Of a DNA stretch of 64,000 nt, positions 52,628 through 62,063 are shown piece by piece. The stretch covers positions 1,316,001 through 1,380,000 of the forward strand of contig NZ_CP016786.1 of NCBI RefSeq assembly GCF_002285495.1, read 5' to 3'. The translations under genes were made by a program, and so were the position numbers. This DNA comes from Clostridium isatidis. Its GTDB lineage: Bacteria > Bacillota > Clostridia > Clostridiales > Clostridiaceae. Numbering within the stretch: position 1 is the stretch's first letter; every line of letters starts with the position of its first letter. The notes under the pieces are model-generated. The model worked only from the letters and a program-made list of their open reading frames with translations, was not told the origin of the DNA and searched no databases.

Positions 52628-53821
52628 TTATTTCAATTTATTTAAAAATCTTTCAATTCTATCTATTCCTTTATTAATAACTTCCATAGATGTAGCATAA
52701 GATAATCTAATGTAATTATCTAATCCAAATGCTATTCCAGGTATAACAGCTACCTTTTCTTCCTCCAATAGCTTTTTTGAAAAATCCAAAGAAGATTTAA
52801 TTTCATTACCACTTATTTCTTTATTGTAGTATTTCCCTACATTAACCATAACATAAAAAGCACCCATCGGTTTAATAAAGGATATATCTTTTATCTTGTT
52901 CAATCTATCAGACATATAATTTCTTCTACTTTCAAATTCTTTAATCATCTTATTTATACTATCCTGACCCCCTTCTAAGGCCTCAAGAGCAGCATATTGA
53001 CTTATTGAACTTGTATTCGAAGTCATATGACTTTGTATACTCTCCATAAGTTTCGCAATTTTCTTAGAAGAAGCTGAATATCCAACTCTCCAACCTGTCA
53101 TCGCATAGGATTTAGAAAAACCATTTATTACTACCGTTCTATTATAAGCATCTTCCGAAAGAGAAGCTATACTTATATGCTTTTCATTATCATAAATAAG
53201 TTTCTCATATATTTCATCCGATATTATTATAAGATCATTTTCTTTTGCAAATTCAGCAATAGATTTAAGCTCTTCTTCAGTATATATACTTCCTGTAGGA
53301 TTATTAGGACTATTTAATATTACAGCTTTTGTTTTACTTGTTATTACTTTTTTTAATGTTTCTAATGTATATTTAAAATCATTACTTTCTTCTGTAATAC
53401 AAAAAACAGGTACTCCATCTGCCATTTTAACCAGTTCTGGATAACTTACCCAATAAGGAGTAGGAATTATAACTTCATCTCCTGGATTTAGAATAGCCAT
53501 AAAAATATTAGCTAGAGACTGTTTAGCTCCTGTAGAAACCACAATTTGATCTGGACCATAAGTTAAATTATTATCCTTTTTTAATTTATCGCATATGGCT
53601 TTTCTAAGCTCAATAATACCACTGGTTTTTGTATATTTTGTTTTTCCTTCTTTCATAGCTTCAAAAGCCGCTTCTATAATATTATAAGGAGTATTAAAAT
53701 CTGGCTCTCCAGCTCCAAAACTTAATACATCTATTCCTTGTGCTTTTAATTCTGCAGCTTTAGCAGTAATTTCTAATGTTATTGATGGATTAATTTGTAA
53801 TGCTTTCTTGGATAGTTCCAT
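52628..53821 (-). CDS. Class I aminotransferase, aspartate aminotransferase type
   Basis: A 397-residue fold-type I PLP enzyme. It starts at the ATG 53819-53821 (MELSKKALQINPSITL) after GAGG; an in-frame GTG four codons earlier is less likely. Motifs: LSFGAGEPDFNTPYNI, ILNSPNNPTGSIYTEEEL, IISDEIYEKLIYD, and the PLP lysine in NGFSKSYAMTGWRVGY. The N-terminal pattern matches the Bacillus-type (subgroup Ib) aspartate aminotransferases. It is 8 bp downstream of the PHP gene, so the two are probably co-transcribed. Confidence 0.9.
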   Translation of the reverse strand: MELSKKALQINPSITLEITAKAAELKAQGIDVLSFGAGEPDFNTPYNIIEAAFEAMKEGKTKYTKTSGIIELRKAICDKLKKDNNLTYGPDQIVVSTGAKQSLANIFMAILNPGDEVIIPTPYWVSYPELVKMADGVPVFCITEESNDFKYTLETLKKVITSKTKAVILNSPNNPTGSIYTEEELKSIAEFAKENDLIIISDEIYEKLIYDNEKHISIASLSEDAYNRTVVINGFSKSYAMTGWRVGYSASSKKIAKLMESIQSHMTSNTSSISQYAALEALEGGQDSINKMIKEFESRRNYMSDRLNKIKDISFIKPMGAFYVMVNVGKYYNKEISGNEIKSSLDFSKKLLEEEKVAVIPGIAFGLDNYIRLSYATSMEVINKGIDRIERFLNKLK

Positions 53822-53829
53822 TTTATACC

Positions 53830-54648
53830 TCACTTGTTCTTATAATTTATTAATTTATTTAATAATTCTTCTTTTATTCCATAACTACCAATCAAATTTT
53901 CACTGTAACATCCTTTACCATGATAATCACTTCCCCCTGTAATAATAAGTTTATGTTTTTTTGCAAGATTATAAAATTTATTAGTATCTTCTCTTAAATG
54001 AGAAGGATGATACACTTCTAAACCCATTAATCCAAAAAACTTTAACTCTTTTATTAAATTCTCCATGGCTAAACCTCTATACACTTGACCAGGATGAGCC
54101 AGAACTGGAATTCCTCCAGCTTCTCTAATGACTTTAATGGCTTCCCTATAATTTAATTTATACCCCTTAACATAAGCAGGTTTATCTTTAACTAAATAAT
54201 TCATAAATGCAGTTTTATAATTATCAAAATATCCCTTTTTTAACATAGCATTTGCAATATGACTTCTACCTATTGAAGTTGACGGCTCAATATCTTCCAT
54301 GGATAACTCTATTCCATTTTCATTGAGCTTTAATATAATCTTTTCTACTCTTTTTATTCTTTCTTCAGCTAATTTATTTATAATTTTAATTAAATCCTTA
54401 TTTTGATAATCTATAAAATAACCCAAAATATGTATTTCTAAATTGTCAATTTCTGAACTCAACTCAATACCAGGTATAATGTCTATATCATTATATTTCT
54501 TATCTACAATATATTGTGAAGATATACAATCATGATCTGTTATAGAAATAGCTTTTAACCCAGTTTGCCTAGCTATTTCAACTATTTCTTCAGGCGATAA
54601 ATTTCCATCCGAATAACTTGAATGTATATGTAAATCTGCACAGTTCAT
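53830..54648 (-). CDS. PHP-domain phosphoesterase (RNase AM/YciV-like)
   Basis: A 272-residue protein with the metal-binding PHP motifs DLHIHSSYSDGNLSPEE (residues 5-21), ISITDHDC, PGIELSSEI, VLAHPG and GGSDYHGKG. This set fits the PHP family that includes YciV/RNase AM (5'-3' exoribonuclease on short RNA) and nucleoside 3',5'-bisphosphatases. The choice between them is inference. It forms a two-gene unit with the downstream aminotransferase. Confidence 0.85.
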   Translation of the reverse strand: MNCADLHIHSSYSDGNLSPEEIVEIARQTGLKAISITDHDCISSQYIVDKKYNDIDIIPGIELSSEIDNLEIHILGYFIDYQNKDLIKIINKLAEERIKRVEKIILKLNENGIELSMEDIEPSTSIGRSHIANAMLKKGYFDNYKTAFMNYLVKDKPAYVKGYKLNYREAIKVIREAGGIPVLAHPGQVYRGLAMENLIKELKFFGLMGLEVYHPSHLREDTNKFYNLAKKHKLIITGGSDYHGKGCYSENLIGSYGIKEELLNKLINYKNK

Positions 54649-54730
54649 CCTTTAGCACCTTTTTCTAAATTTTTATTATTTCTTTACTACATTATTAAAA
54701 TAATATCATTATTAAAATAAAATGACAATT

Positions 54731-54758
54731 AAAAAAAGTGCTATATCAGCACTTTTTT
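54731..54758. terminator. Bidirectional terminator after the DUF1292 gene
   Basis: AAAAAAAGTGCT/AGCACTTTTTT arms around ATATC (54731-54758) carry T-runs for both directions. It lies immediately after the stop of the DUF1292 gene at 54763. Confidence 0.88.
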
Positions 54759-54762
54759 ATTA

Positions 54763-55059
54763 TTAATCTTCTAGTTCTTCACTATAAAATTTTGATACTC
54801 TATCAAATTCATCTTCATCAGGAATTTCTAATTCTCCATTTTCAGCTGCTCTAAATAAGTAAACTGAATCTTCATTTGGATCTTGAGCAAGTATGTATTC
54901 CTTATCTTCAAAGTCAAAAGCATCAATAATAGGACATGAAATAATATTCCCATTATCATCTTCTAGATCTACTACAAAATGTTCATGTTCATGATCGTGT
55001 CCACATCCACAATCTTCTCCATGTTCATGATGATGTAATTCATTTTTTTCTTTTTCCAT
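54763..55059 (-). CDS. DUF1292 protein with His/Cys-rich N-terminus
   Basis: The ATG at 55057-55059 (MEKEKNEL) follows AAAGGAGG, so the upstream extension is rejected; the product is 98 residues. The N-terminal 25 residues are rich in His, Glu and Cys (HHHEHGEDCGCGHDHEHEH), which suggests metal binding. The rest is a DUF1292 (YrzB-like) domain: FVVDLEDDNGNIISCPIIDAF, YILAQDPNEDSVYLFRAAE, DEDEFDRVSKFY. The function is unknown. In clostridia and bacilli it is a common small housekeeping gene. Confidence 0.85.
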   Translation of the reverse strand: MEKEKNELHHHEHGEDCGCGHDHEHEHFVVDLEDDNGNIISCPIIDAFDFEDKEYILAQDPNEDSVYLFRAAENGELEIPDEDEFDRVSKFYSEELED

Positions 55060-55183
55060 AATATAATCCTCCTTTAAAGGCATCTTTCTATATAATTCTA
55101 CCCTTTATTTATAAAAATTAAAAGTAAAATATTTAATTATTTTTAATTTATACTTTTATCTAAATAATATACTTATTTTATAT

Positions 55184-55211
55184 AAAAAATAAGGAGCAAA
55201 AGCTCCTTATT
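55184..55211 (-). terminator. Terminator of pyruvate:ferredoxin oxidoreductase gene
   Basis: AATAAGGAGC/GCTCCTTATT stem (55188-55197 with 55202-55211) around a 4-nt loop, followed on the minus strand by a T-rich tail. It starts 9 bp past the stop codon. Confidence 0.88.
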
Positions 55212-55219
55212 TCTAAAAA

Positions 55220-58200
55220 TTATTGTTGTTCTGCTAATCTCTTATAACCTGCTAATCTTTCCATAGCATCTTGTTCTGTCTTAGCAAATAGTTCTTCAGC
55301 TTGTTCTGGGAATGCTTTTGCTAATGAAGCATATCTAACTTCTCCCATTAAGAAGTCTCTGAAGCTTGCCTTTGGTTCCTTAGAATCTAAGCTAAATGGA
55401 TTCTTAGTTCCCTTTAAGCTTGGATTGTATCTATATAGACCCCAATATCCACATTCAACAGCTTTCTTAGCTTCATCTTGGCTATTTGACATACCAGACT
55501 TAATTCCATGGCTGATACATGGTGCATATGCAATGATTAATGATGGACCTGGATAAGCTTCAGCTTCAGCTATAGCTTTAAGAGCTTGGTTCTTATCTGC
55601 TCCCATAGAAATTTGTGCTACATATACATATCCATAAGTCATAGCCATCATTCCTAGGTCTTTCTTCTTAGTCTTCTTACCTGAAGCAGCAAATTTAGCT
55701 ATTGCAGCAGTTGGTGTAGACTTAGAAGATTGTCCACCTGTATTTGAATAGATTTCTGTATCTAATACAAGAACATTAACATCTTCTCCTGAAGCAAGAA
55801 CGTGATCTAATCCACCGTATCCGATGTCGTAAGCCCAACCGTCTCCTCCGAAGATCCATTGAGATCTCTTAACTAGATAATCTTTTTCCTTTAAAATTTC
55901 TCTAGCATAGTCTGCATCAACATTTTGTAGAACTACTTCTACTCTCTTAGCTCTATCTCTAGTTCCTTCTCCACTATTCATATGATCTAACCAGTCTTGA
56001 AGTACTGCTTTTACTTCTTCAGAACTTTCAACTTCTAGACCTTTCCTCATATTTTCAGCAATTCTTTCTCTTATAGCCTTAACTCCTAAGAACATACCTA
56101 ACCCAAATTCAGCATTATCTTCAAATAATGAGTTAGCCCATGCTGGACCATGTCCTTCCTTATTAACTGTATATGGAGTTGCAGGAACTGAACCACCCCA
56201 GATTGATGAACATCCTGTAGCGTTAGCTATCATCATTCTATCACCAAATAATTGAGTTACAAGCTTAACGTATGGAGTTTCTCCACAACCTGCACAAGCA
56301 CCTGAGAATTCAAGTAATGGTTGTTCAAATTGACTACCCTTAACTGTGTTCTTATTCATAGGGTTTTTCTTTGGTTTAATATCATTTACTGCATAATCCC
56401 ATGGTTCAACTTGATCATGTTGTGATTCTTGTGCCTTCATAATTAATGCTTTACCTGGAGCTGGACATACTTGAGCACAGTTTCCACAGCCTGTACAATC
56501 TAGAGGTGAAACTCCAATTGTATAGAACATTGGTTCTTCTGTCTTTAATGCCTTAGCTGGAACAGTCTTCATTCCTTCTGGCGCATTATTCTTTTCTTCT
56601 TCTGTTAATAAGAATGGTCTAATTGTAGCATGTGGACATACAAATGCACATTGGTTACATTGAATACATTTATCTTCTTGCCATTCTGGAACATTAATAG
56701 CTATTCCTCTCTTTTCATATGCTGCAGTACCTGGCATAAATGTACCATCAGTTAAATCTGCTAATTGAGAAACTGTTAATTCAAATCCTTTTTGAGCATT
56801 TATTGGCTCAACAATATTCTTAATGAAGTCTGGTTTATTTCTCTTTTCTTCTTTAACCTCATCAACAGCATCTTTCCAATCAGCTGGAACTTCTATCTTA
56901 ACTAAAGCTTCTATTCCCTTATCTATAGCAGCATTGTTCATATCAACAACGTTTTGTCCTTTTTTACCATATGAAGTAACAACAGCTTCTTTTAAGTATT
57001 TAACTGCATCTTCAACTGGAATAATGTTTGCAATCTTAAAGAATGCTGATTGCATTATCATGTTAATTCTTCCACCAAGTCCAACTTCTTGAGCTATCTT
57101 AACAGCATTCAATGTATAGAATTGAATGTCATTATTAGCAATAAATCTCTTCATAGATGCTGGTAATTTTTCATTAAGTTCTTCTGGTGACCAAACAGTG
57201 TTAAGTAAGAACTTACCACCCTTCTTTAATCCTTCTAAAACATCATATTTATATACATATGCTTGATTATGACATGCTACAAAATCAGCCTTATCTATTA
57301 AATATGGTGACTTAATTGGAGAGTTACCAAATCTTAAGTGAGATACTGTTATACCACCTGACTTCTTAGAGTCATATGAGAAGTATCCTTGAGCATACAT
57401 ATTAGTTTTATCTCCAATGATCTTAATAGCACTCTTGTTAGCACCAACAGTACCATCTGAGCCTAATCCCCAGAACTTACATGCTTTAGTTCCAGCTGGT
57501 GTAGCATCTATATCTTCAACAACTTCTAATGAAGTATTTGTTACATCATCAACTATACCTATAGTAAATCCATTCTTAGGATTGTCTAAAGCTAAGTTTG
57601 CGAATACTGAAGCAATATGTGATGGGTTTGGATCCTTAGAACCTAATCCATATCTACCTCCAACAATAACAGGAGCATTTTCTCTTCCATAGAAAGCACT
57701 CTTAACATCTAGATATAATGGTTCTCCAATTGATCCTGGTTCCTTGGTTCTATCTAATACAGCAATTTTCTTTACTGTGCTTGGTATTACTTTTAATAAT
57801 TTTTCTACAGAGAATGGTCTATATAATCTAACTTTAACTAAACCAACTTTTTCTCCCCTTGCGTTTAAGAAGTCAACAGTTTCTTCAACAACGTCTATTG
57901 ATGAACCCATAGAAATAATAATTCTATCAGCATCTGGAGCTCCATAATAATCGAAACAATGATATTCTCTACCTGTCAATTTAGTTATTTCAGCCATGTA
58001 GCTTTCAACGATATCTGGAACTTGTTCATAGAATCTATTTACAGCTTCTCTAGTTTGGAAGTAAATATCTGGATTTTGAGCAGTTCCTCTTGTTACTGGA
58101 TGATTTGGATTTAAGGCTCTTGCTCTAAATTCTTCTAAAGCTTCTTTATCTACTAATTTAGCTAGTTCATCATATTCTAAAACTTCAATCTTTTGTATTT

Positions 58201-58732
58201 CGTGTGATGTTCTGAACCCATCAAAGAAATTCATAAATGGAATTCTACTTTTAATTGCTGATAAGTGTGCAACAGCAGATAAGTCCATAACTTCTTGAAC
58301 TGAACCTTCAGCTAACATTGCAAAACCAGTTTGTCTTGCAGCCATTACGTCTTGGTGATCACCAAATATACTTAATGAAGATGTAGCTAAAGCTCTAGCT
58401 GATATATGGAATACTGCTGGTAACATTTCCCCTGCAATCTTATACATATTAGGAATCATTAATAATAATCCTTGAGATGCAGTATATGTTGTTGTTAAAG
58501 CACCAGCTTGTAAAGATCCATGAACTGCACCAGCTGCACCAGCTTCTGATTGCATTTCCATAACCTTTACAGGTTGTCCAAATATGTTCTTTCTTCCTTG
58601 AGCAGCCCATTCATCAACGTGTTCAGCCATTGGTGAAGATGGTGTGATTGGGAATATAGCAGCTACTTCTGTGAAAGCATAGGATATATGAGCAGCGGCT
58701 GTATTACCATCCATAGTTTTCATTTTTCTCAT
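55220..58732 (-). CDS. nifJ: Pyruvate:ferredoxin (flavodoxin) oxidoreductase
   Basis: The ATG at 58730-58732 (MRKMKTMDGNTAAAH) follows AGAGGT. The 25 upstream in-frame codons are leader, giving 1170 residues, the usual single-chain length. It converts pyruvate, CoA and oxidised ferredoxin to acetyl-CoA, CO2 and reduced ferredoxin, the central step of clostridial fermentation. Two 4Fe-4S motifs are visible (CIQCNQCAFVCPHA and CTGCGNCAQVCPAPG). Thiamine-diphosphate regions are CAGCGETPYVKL, NATGCSSIWGG and GGDGWAYDIGYGGLDH. It is transcribed alone, between its own promoter and terminator, with a leader of about 155 nt. Confidence 0.97.
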   Translation of the reverse strand: MRKMKTMDGNTAAAHISYAFTEVAAIFPITPSSPMAEHVDEWAAQGRKNIFGQPVKVMEMQSEAGAAGAVHGSLQAGALTTTYTASQGLLLMIPNMYKIAGEMLPAVFHISARALATSSLSIFGDHQDVMAARQTGFAMLAEGSVQEVMDLSAVAHLSAIKSRIPFMNFFDGFRTSHEIQKIEVLEYDELAKLVDKEALEEFRARALNPNHPVTRGTAQNPDIYFQTREAVNRFYEQVPDIVESYMAEITKLTGREYHCFDYYGAPDADRIIISMGSSIDVVEETVDFLNARGEKVGLVKVRLYRPFSVEKLLKVIPSTVKKIAVLDRTKEPGSIGEPLYLDVKSAFYGRENAPVIVGGRYGLGSKDPNPSHIASVFANLALDNPKNGFTIGIVDDVTNTSLEVVEDIDATPAGTKACKFWGLGSDGTVGANKSAIKIIGDKTNMYAQGYFSYDSKKSGGITVSHLRFGNSPIKSPYLIDKADFVACHNQAYVYKYDVLEGLKKGGKFLLNTVWSPEELNEKLPASMKRFIANNDIQFYTLNAVKIAQEVGLGGRINMIMQSAFFKIANIIPVEDAVKYLKEAVVTSYGKKGQNVVDMNNAAIDKGIEALVKIEVPADWKDAVDEVKEEKRNKPDFIKNIVEPINAQKGFELTVSQLADLTDGTFMPGTAAYEKRGIAINVPEWQEDKCIQCNQCAFVCPHATIRPFLLTEEEKNNAPEGMKTVPAKALKTEEPMFYTIGVSPLDCTGCGNCAQVCPAPGKALIMKAQESQHDQVEPWDYAVNDIKPKKNPMNKNTVKGSQFEQPLLEFSGACAGCGETPYVKLVTQLFGDRMMIANATGCSSIWGGSVPATPYTVNKEGHGPAWANSLFEDNAEFGLGMFLGVKAIRERIAENMRKGLEVESSEEVKAVLQDWLDHMNSGEGTRDRAKRVEVVLQNVDADYAREILKEKDYLVKRSQWIFGGDGWAYDIGYGGLDHVLASGEDVNVLVLDTEIYSNTGGQSSKSTPTAAIAKFAASGKKTKKKDLGMMAMTYGYVYVAQISMGADKNQALKAIAEAEAYPGPSLIIAYAPCISHGIKSGMSNSQDEAKKAVECGYWGLYRYNPSLKGTKNPFSLDSKEPKASFRDFLMGEVRYASLAKAFPEQAEELFAKTEQDAMERLAGYKRLAEQQ

Positions 58733-58836
58733 CTTTTTGACCTCTCTTCCTTTATATAAAAATTTATAAATACGGCTAATACAGAAATCTATTAAACTGT
58801 ATTTCATTATTTATTTAGCAATAAACTCAGGGAAAG

Positions 58837-58863
58837 TAACTACCTTTTTTAAAAAGGTAGTTA
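58837..58863 (-). repeat. Perfect 13-bp hairpin in the oxidoreductase leader
   Basis: TAACTACCTTTTT and AAAAAGGTAGTTA are separated by one base. It lies in the predicted 5' leader, about 105 bp upstream of the start codon. No T-run follows on the minus strand. It could stabilise the mRNA or be a leftover terminator for read-through from murG. Confidence 0.65.
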
Positions 58864-58897
58864 TTTTATAATATCCCCCAATTTTACTTACTATTTT

Positions 58898-58925
58898 ATT
58901 ATATACCACTATTTTAATTTTGCAA
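58898..58925 (-). promoter_or_regulatory. Sigma-A promoter of the oxidoreductase gene
   Basis: On the minus strand: TTGCAA (58920-58925), 16 bp, perfect TATAAT (58898-58903). It predicts transcription from about 58891 and a leader of about 155-160 nt. Confidence 0.6.
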
Positions 58926-58942
58926 GTTTTTACGATATTAGG

Positions 58943-58960
58943 TTGTTAAAAAGATAACCT
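58943..58960 (-). promoter_or_regulatory. Possible Rex-like operator half-site
   Basis: TTGTTAA-AAAG-ATAACCT lies just upstream of the -35 box. The left half matches the Rex consensus TTGTTAAnnnnTTAACAA exactly, and the right half matches four of seven bases. Redox control of pyruvate oxidoreductase by Rex would make sense, but the match is partial. Confidence 0.3.
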
Positions 58961-59017
58961 TTTCATGCAAATATTTTTATTATATATTTTATAGTAATTT
59001 TTATTTTTTAATAATTT

Positions 59018-60097
59018 TTATTTTTTAATATTGGTCATAATAACCTCTATAATTGCATTTACTCCATTTGATACTTCACTGTTTTTCATATTTTCAATCA
59101 AATAATTTTTTTTCTCCCTTAATTCTTTTATTTTTTCTAAGATAATACCATTATTTTCTATCATTTCATCTTCATCTAAAACTATAGAATAACCTTCCTT
59201 TTCAAAAGAATTAGCATTAAGTATCTGATCTCCCCTGCTTATTTTTTTTGATAACGGTATTAAAAGAGTTGGCTTTCTTAAAGCTAAGAGTTCAAAAATA
59301 ACATTTGCACCAGCTCTAGAAATAACATAATCTGCTGCTTTTAATAAATGCGGAAGTTCTTCTTTTACATATTCAAATTGAACATAACCTTTTCTTTTAT
59401 TAAGGTTCTGGGCTAAATTTCCCTTTCCACAAATATGAATTATATTAAAGTTTTCTAATAATTTATCAATATTCTTTCTAATCTCTTCGTTTATACTTTT
59501 GGCTCCAAGACTTCCTCCTATGATAAAGAGAATCTCTTTATTATCATTAAAGCCACATATTCTTTTTCCTTCTATAGAATTTCCATTTAATATTTCCTTT
59601 CTAATTGGAGTTCCAGTTAAAACTCCCTTTCCATCTTTTATATATTTTAAGCTCTCTCTAAAGGTAACACATAATTTAGATGAAAATGGAGCCGCTAGTT
59701 TATTAGCTAATCCTGGTGTTAAGTCTGATTCATGAGAAACTACCGGTATCTTTCTCAAATATGCTGCTATTACTACCGGAACAGCAACAAAGCCACCTTT
59801 TGAAAATACTATATTGGGTTTTTCTTTTTTCAATATTTTATTTGCTTCAGCAATACCTTTCATTACTTTAAAAGGGTCAGTAAAATTTTTAATATCAAAA
59901 TATCTTCTAAATTTTCCTGAAGAAATTTCATAATAAGGTATTTTTGCATCTTTAATTATTTCTTTTTCTATACCATTTTTACTTCCTATATATTTTATTT
60001 CAAAGCCCTTTTCCCTTAAGGCTGGTACTAAAGCCAAATTAGGAGTAACATGACCTGCAGTTCCCCCACCAGTCATTATTATTTTATATTTACTCAT
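59018..60097 (-). CDS. murG: UDP-GlcNAc:lipid I N-acetylglucosaminyltransferase MurG
   Basis: A 359-residue GT28 enzyme completing lipid II for peptidoglycan on the inner face of the membrane. Signature motifs: [18 protein letters not shown] near the N-terminus, [43 protein letters not shown] and [18 protein letters not shown]. Encoded alone here, not in a dcw cluster, which is common in clostridia. GGGTGG lies upstream of the ATG. Confidence 0.94.
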   Translation of the reverse strand: MSKYKIIMTGGGTAGHVTPNLALVPALREKGFEIKYIGSKNGIEKEIIKDAKIPYYEISSGKFRRYFDIKNFTDPFKVMKGIAEANKILKKEKPNIVFSKGGFVAVPVVIAAYLRKIPVVSHESDLTPGLANKLAAPFSSKLCVTFRESLKYIKDGKGVLTGTPIRKEILNGNSIEGKRICGFNDNKEILFIIGGSLGAKSINEEIRKNIDKLLENFNIIHICGKGNLAQNLNKRKGYVQFEYVKEELPHLLKAADYVISRAGANVIFELLALRKPTLLIPLSKKISRGDQILNANSFEKEGYSIVLDEDEMIENNGIILEKIKELREKKNYLIENMKNSEVSNGVNAIIEVIMTNIKK

Positions 60098-60182
60098 TAA
60101 AACACCACCCGAAATTTAGTTTATAATTGAAAATACATAATACACAATTAAATTTTAATTCTTATTTCTTACTATAACTTTA

Positions 60183-60249
60183 TCCTAGCATCCTAGACTA
60201 ACTCCTAACTCCACACTCCTAACTCCAAACTAGTTATTACTAACTCCTA
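60183..60249. repeat. Imperfect repeats of an ACTAACTCCT/ACTCCTAACTCC unit
   Basis: The murG-recJ spacer contains an exact 12-mer ACTCCTAACTCC twice (60201-60212 and 60215-60226), and an exact 10-mer ACTAACTCCT twice (60197-60206 and 60239-60248). TCCTAG copies lie at the left edge. It stands out from the surrounding A+T-rich DNA by its C content. Next to it (60120-60160) is an AATTG/ACAATTA-type stretch seen in other spacers. No ORF is present. Confidence 0.7.
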
Positions 60250-60273
60250 TTATACCCTATTTTTGCTAATATT

Positions 60274-62052
60274 TTAACTAAGCCTTAGATGTTTTATCAT
60301 AAGCTGAATATTTCTATTCCCGTTAAACTCGTTAATTATCGGGTAATAGACTATATCTAAACTTTTATTTAAATAACTACTTTCAACTGCTTCAATAAAT
60401 TCCTTCTCGCCATATTCAATTATTATCTCTTCTTTTAAATCATCTAAATTATCAAAGCTTACTCCATCTATATATATACTTCTACCATTAAATTCAAACC
60501 TAAACCTTAATTTTAAATAGTTCTTTTCTTTTCCAATTAACCATAGTCTTTCAGCAAATAAATTTTTTACTGCAAATAAAGGACTTGGATTTCCCTTTCC
60601 ATAGGGCTTTAACTTGCTTATAGTATTAATAAGCTCTTCATTTAAATACTTGACTTTAAGTTCAGAATCTATTCTAACAATTGGTATAATATCTTCATCA
60701 GTTAATTTGCATATAGAATTAATTTTTCTTCGTAATGCTTCTATATTTTCTTCCTTAATAGAAAGCCCTGCAGCCATAGGATGCCCCCCGAATTTTTCTA
60801 AAAGTTCACTACATTTAGTTAATTCTTCAGTAATATTATAATTTTCAATTGATCTAGCTGAGCCCTTAGGCATTTCTTTTCCTCTTGTAATTACAATGGA
60901 AGGCTTATTAAACTTTTCCTTAATTCTTCCAGCTACAATTCCAGCAATGCTTTCGTGAATTTCTTCATCATATACCACTATTACTTTGTCCTTGGAATTT
61001 TCTTGTTCTATTTTTTCAATAATTCTTTGAGCACCTTCTTGAGTTAAGTCTTGCCTTTCTAAATTTAATCTATGAAGAGTACTAGCTAAATACTTAGCTC
61101 TCTCTACATCCTCTGTAATTAAAAGTTCAACAGATAAGGCTGCTGTTTCTAATCTGCCAGTAGAGTTTACACAAGGACCTATTATAAAACCCAAATGATA
61201 TTCTTCAATTTTTTTATCTTCTAGACCTGTTACTTTATATAATTCCTTTAATCCTATATTTTCTGTTTTATTTAATAGTTCCAAACCTTTTTGAACAATA
61301 ATTCTATTTTCATCAACTAGATCCACTACATCACATACTGTTGCAATAGCAGCATATTGTATAAGCTTATAAAGCTTACTTTCATCAATATTAAATTCCT
61401 TAAATAAACATTGAGACAGCTTTAAAACAACTCCAGCTCCACATAATAATTTAAAAGGATATCTACAATCAGGTCTTTTAGGATTAATTACTGCATCTGC
61501 CTTAGGAATAGTAGGCACAAATTCTCCTTCTTCATTTTGAACTAATGGTATATCATGATGATCTGTAACAATAATATCCATTCCTAATTCTTTTGCTAAA
61601 TTTATTTGTTCGAAACCGGATATTCCATTATCGCAGGTTAAAATTACTTCATAACCTTCCTCTTTTAGTTTTTTAATTCTATCATTATTTAAGCCATAGC
61701 CTTCATCTTCCCTATGAGGAATATGATATCCAAAATTTGCTCCAATATATTTTAAGGCATAATAAAGTATGGTTGTACTTATTACACCATCACAGTCATA
61801 ATCTCCATAAATAACTATTTTTCTATTTTCTAAGACAGCATTTTTAAGTATCTCTACGCCTCTATCCATATCTTTCATAAGATATCCATCATAAAGGTCT
61901 TTTATAGTTCCATAAAGAAACTTTTTTGCAAGATTTAGATCATCAATAGATCTATTGGCTAAAAGTCTCAATAATAGTGAATTTTCTTCTATAGAATTAG
62001 AGAGCTTTAAAAAGCTCTCTCTTTTATTTGTCATTATCCATTTTTCTTTCAT
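60274..62052 (-). CDS. recJ: Single-stranded-DNA exonuclease RecJ (DHH family)
   Basis: A 592-residue protein with DHH-family motifs: IVIYGDYDCDGVISTTIL (near residue 80), LTCDNGISGFEQI, IVTDHHDIPL and LCGAGVVLKLSQ. A DHHA1 domain has GRIKEKFNKPSIVI and EKFGGHPMAAGLSI, and a C-terminal OB-like part follows. RecJ degrades 5' single-stranded DNA in recombination and repair. The length is typical. The ATG at 62052 follows AGGTG. Confidence 0.9.
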   Translation of the reverse strand: MKEKWIMTNKRESFLKLSNSIEENSLLLRLLANRSIDDLNLAKKFLYGTIKDLYDGYLMKDMDRGVEILKNAVLENRKIVIYGDYDCDGVISTTILYYALKYIGANFGYHIPHREDEGYGLNNDRIKKLKEEGYEVILTCDNGISGFEQINLAKELGMDIIVTDHHDIPLVQNEEGEFVPTIPKADAVINPKRPDCRYPFKLLCGAGVVLKLSQCLFKEFNIDESKLYKLIQYAAIATVCDVVDLVDENRIIVQKGLELLNKTENIGLKELYKVTGLEDKKIEEYHLGFIIGPCVNSTGRLETAALSVELLITEDVERAKYLASTLHRLNLERQDLTQEGAQRIIEKIEQENSKDKVIVVYDEEIHESIAGIVAGRIKEKFNKPSIVITRGKEMPKGSARSIENYNITEELTKCSELLEKFGGHPMAAGLSIKEENIEALRRKINSICKLTDEDIIPIVRIDSELKVKYLNEELINTISKLKPYGKGNPSPLFAVKNLFAERLWLIGKEKNYLKLRFRFEFNGRSIYIDGVSFDNLDDLKEEIIIEYGEKEFIEAVESSYLNKSLDIVYYPIINEFNGNRNIQLMIKHLRLS

Positions 62053-62063
62053 ATATCATACAC

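Noticed and set aside
60183..60249. CRISPR-like array
   Set aside because: Repeats are 10-12 bp with irregular, mostly tiny spacing and no cas genes; they do not fit a CRISPR array.
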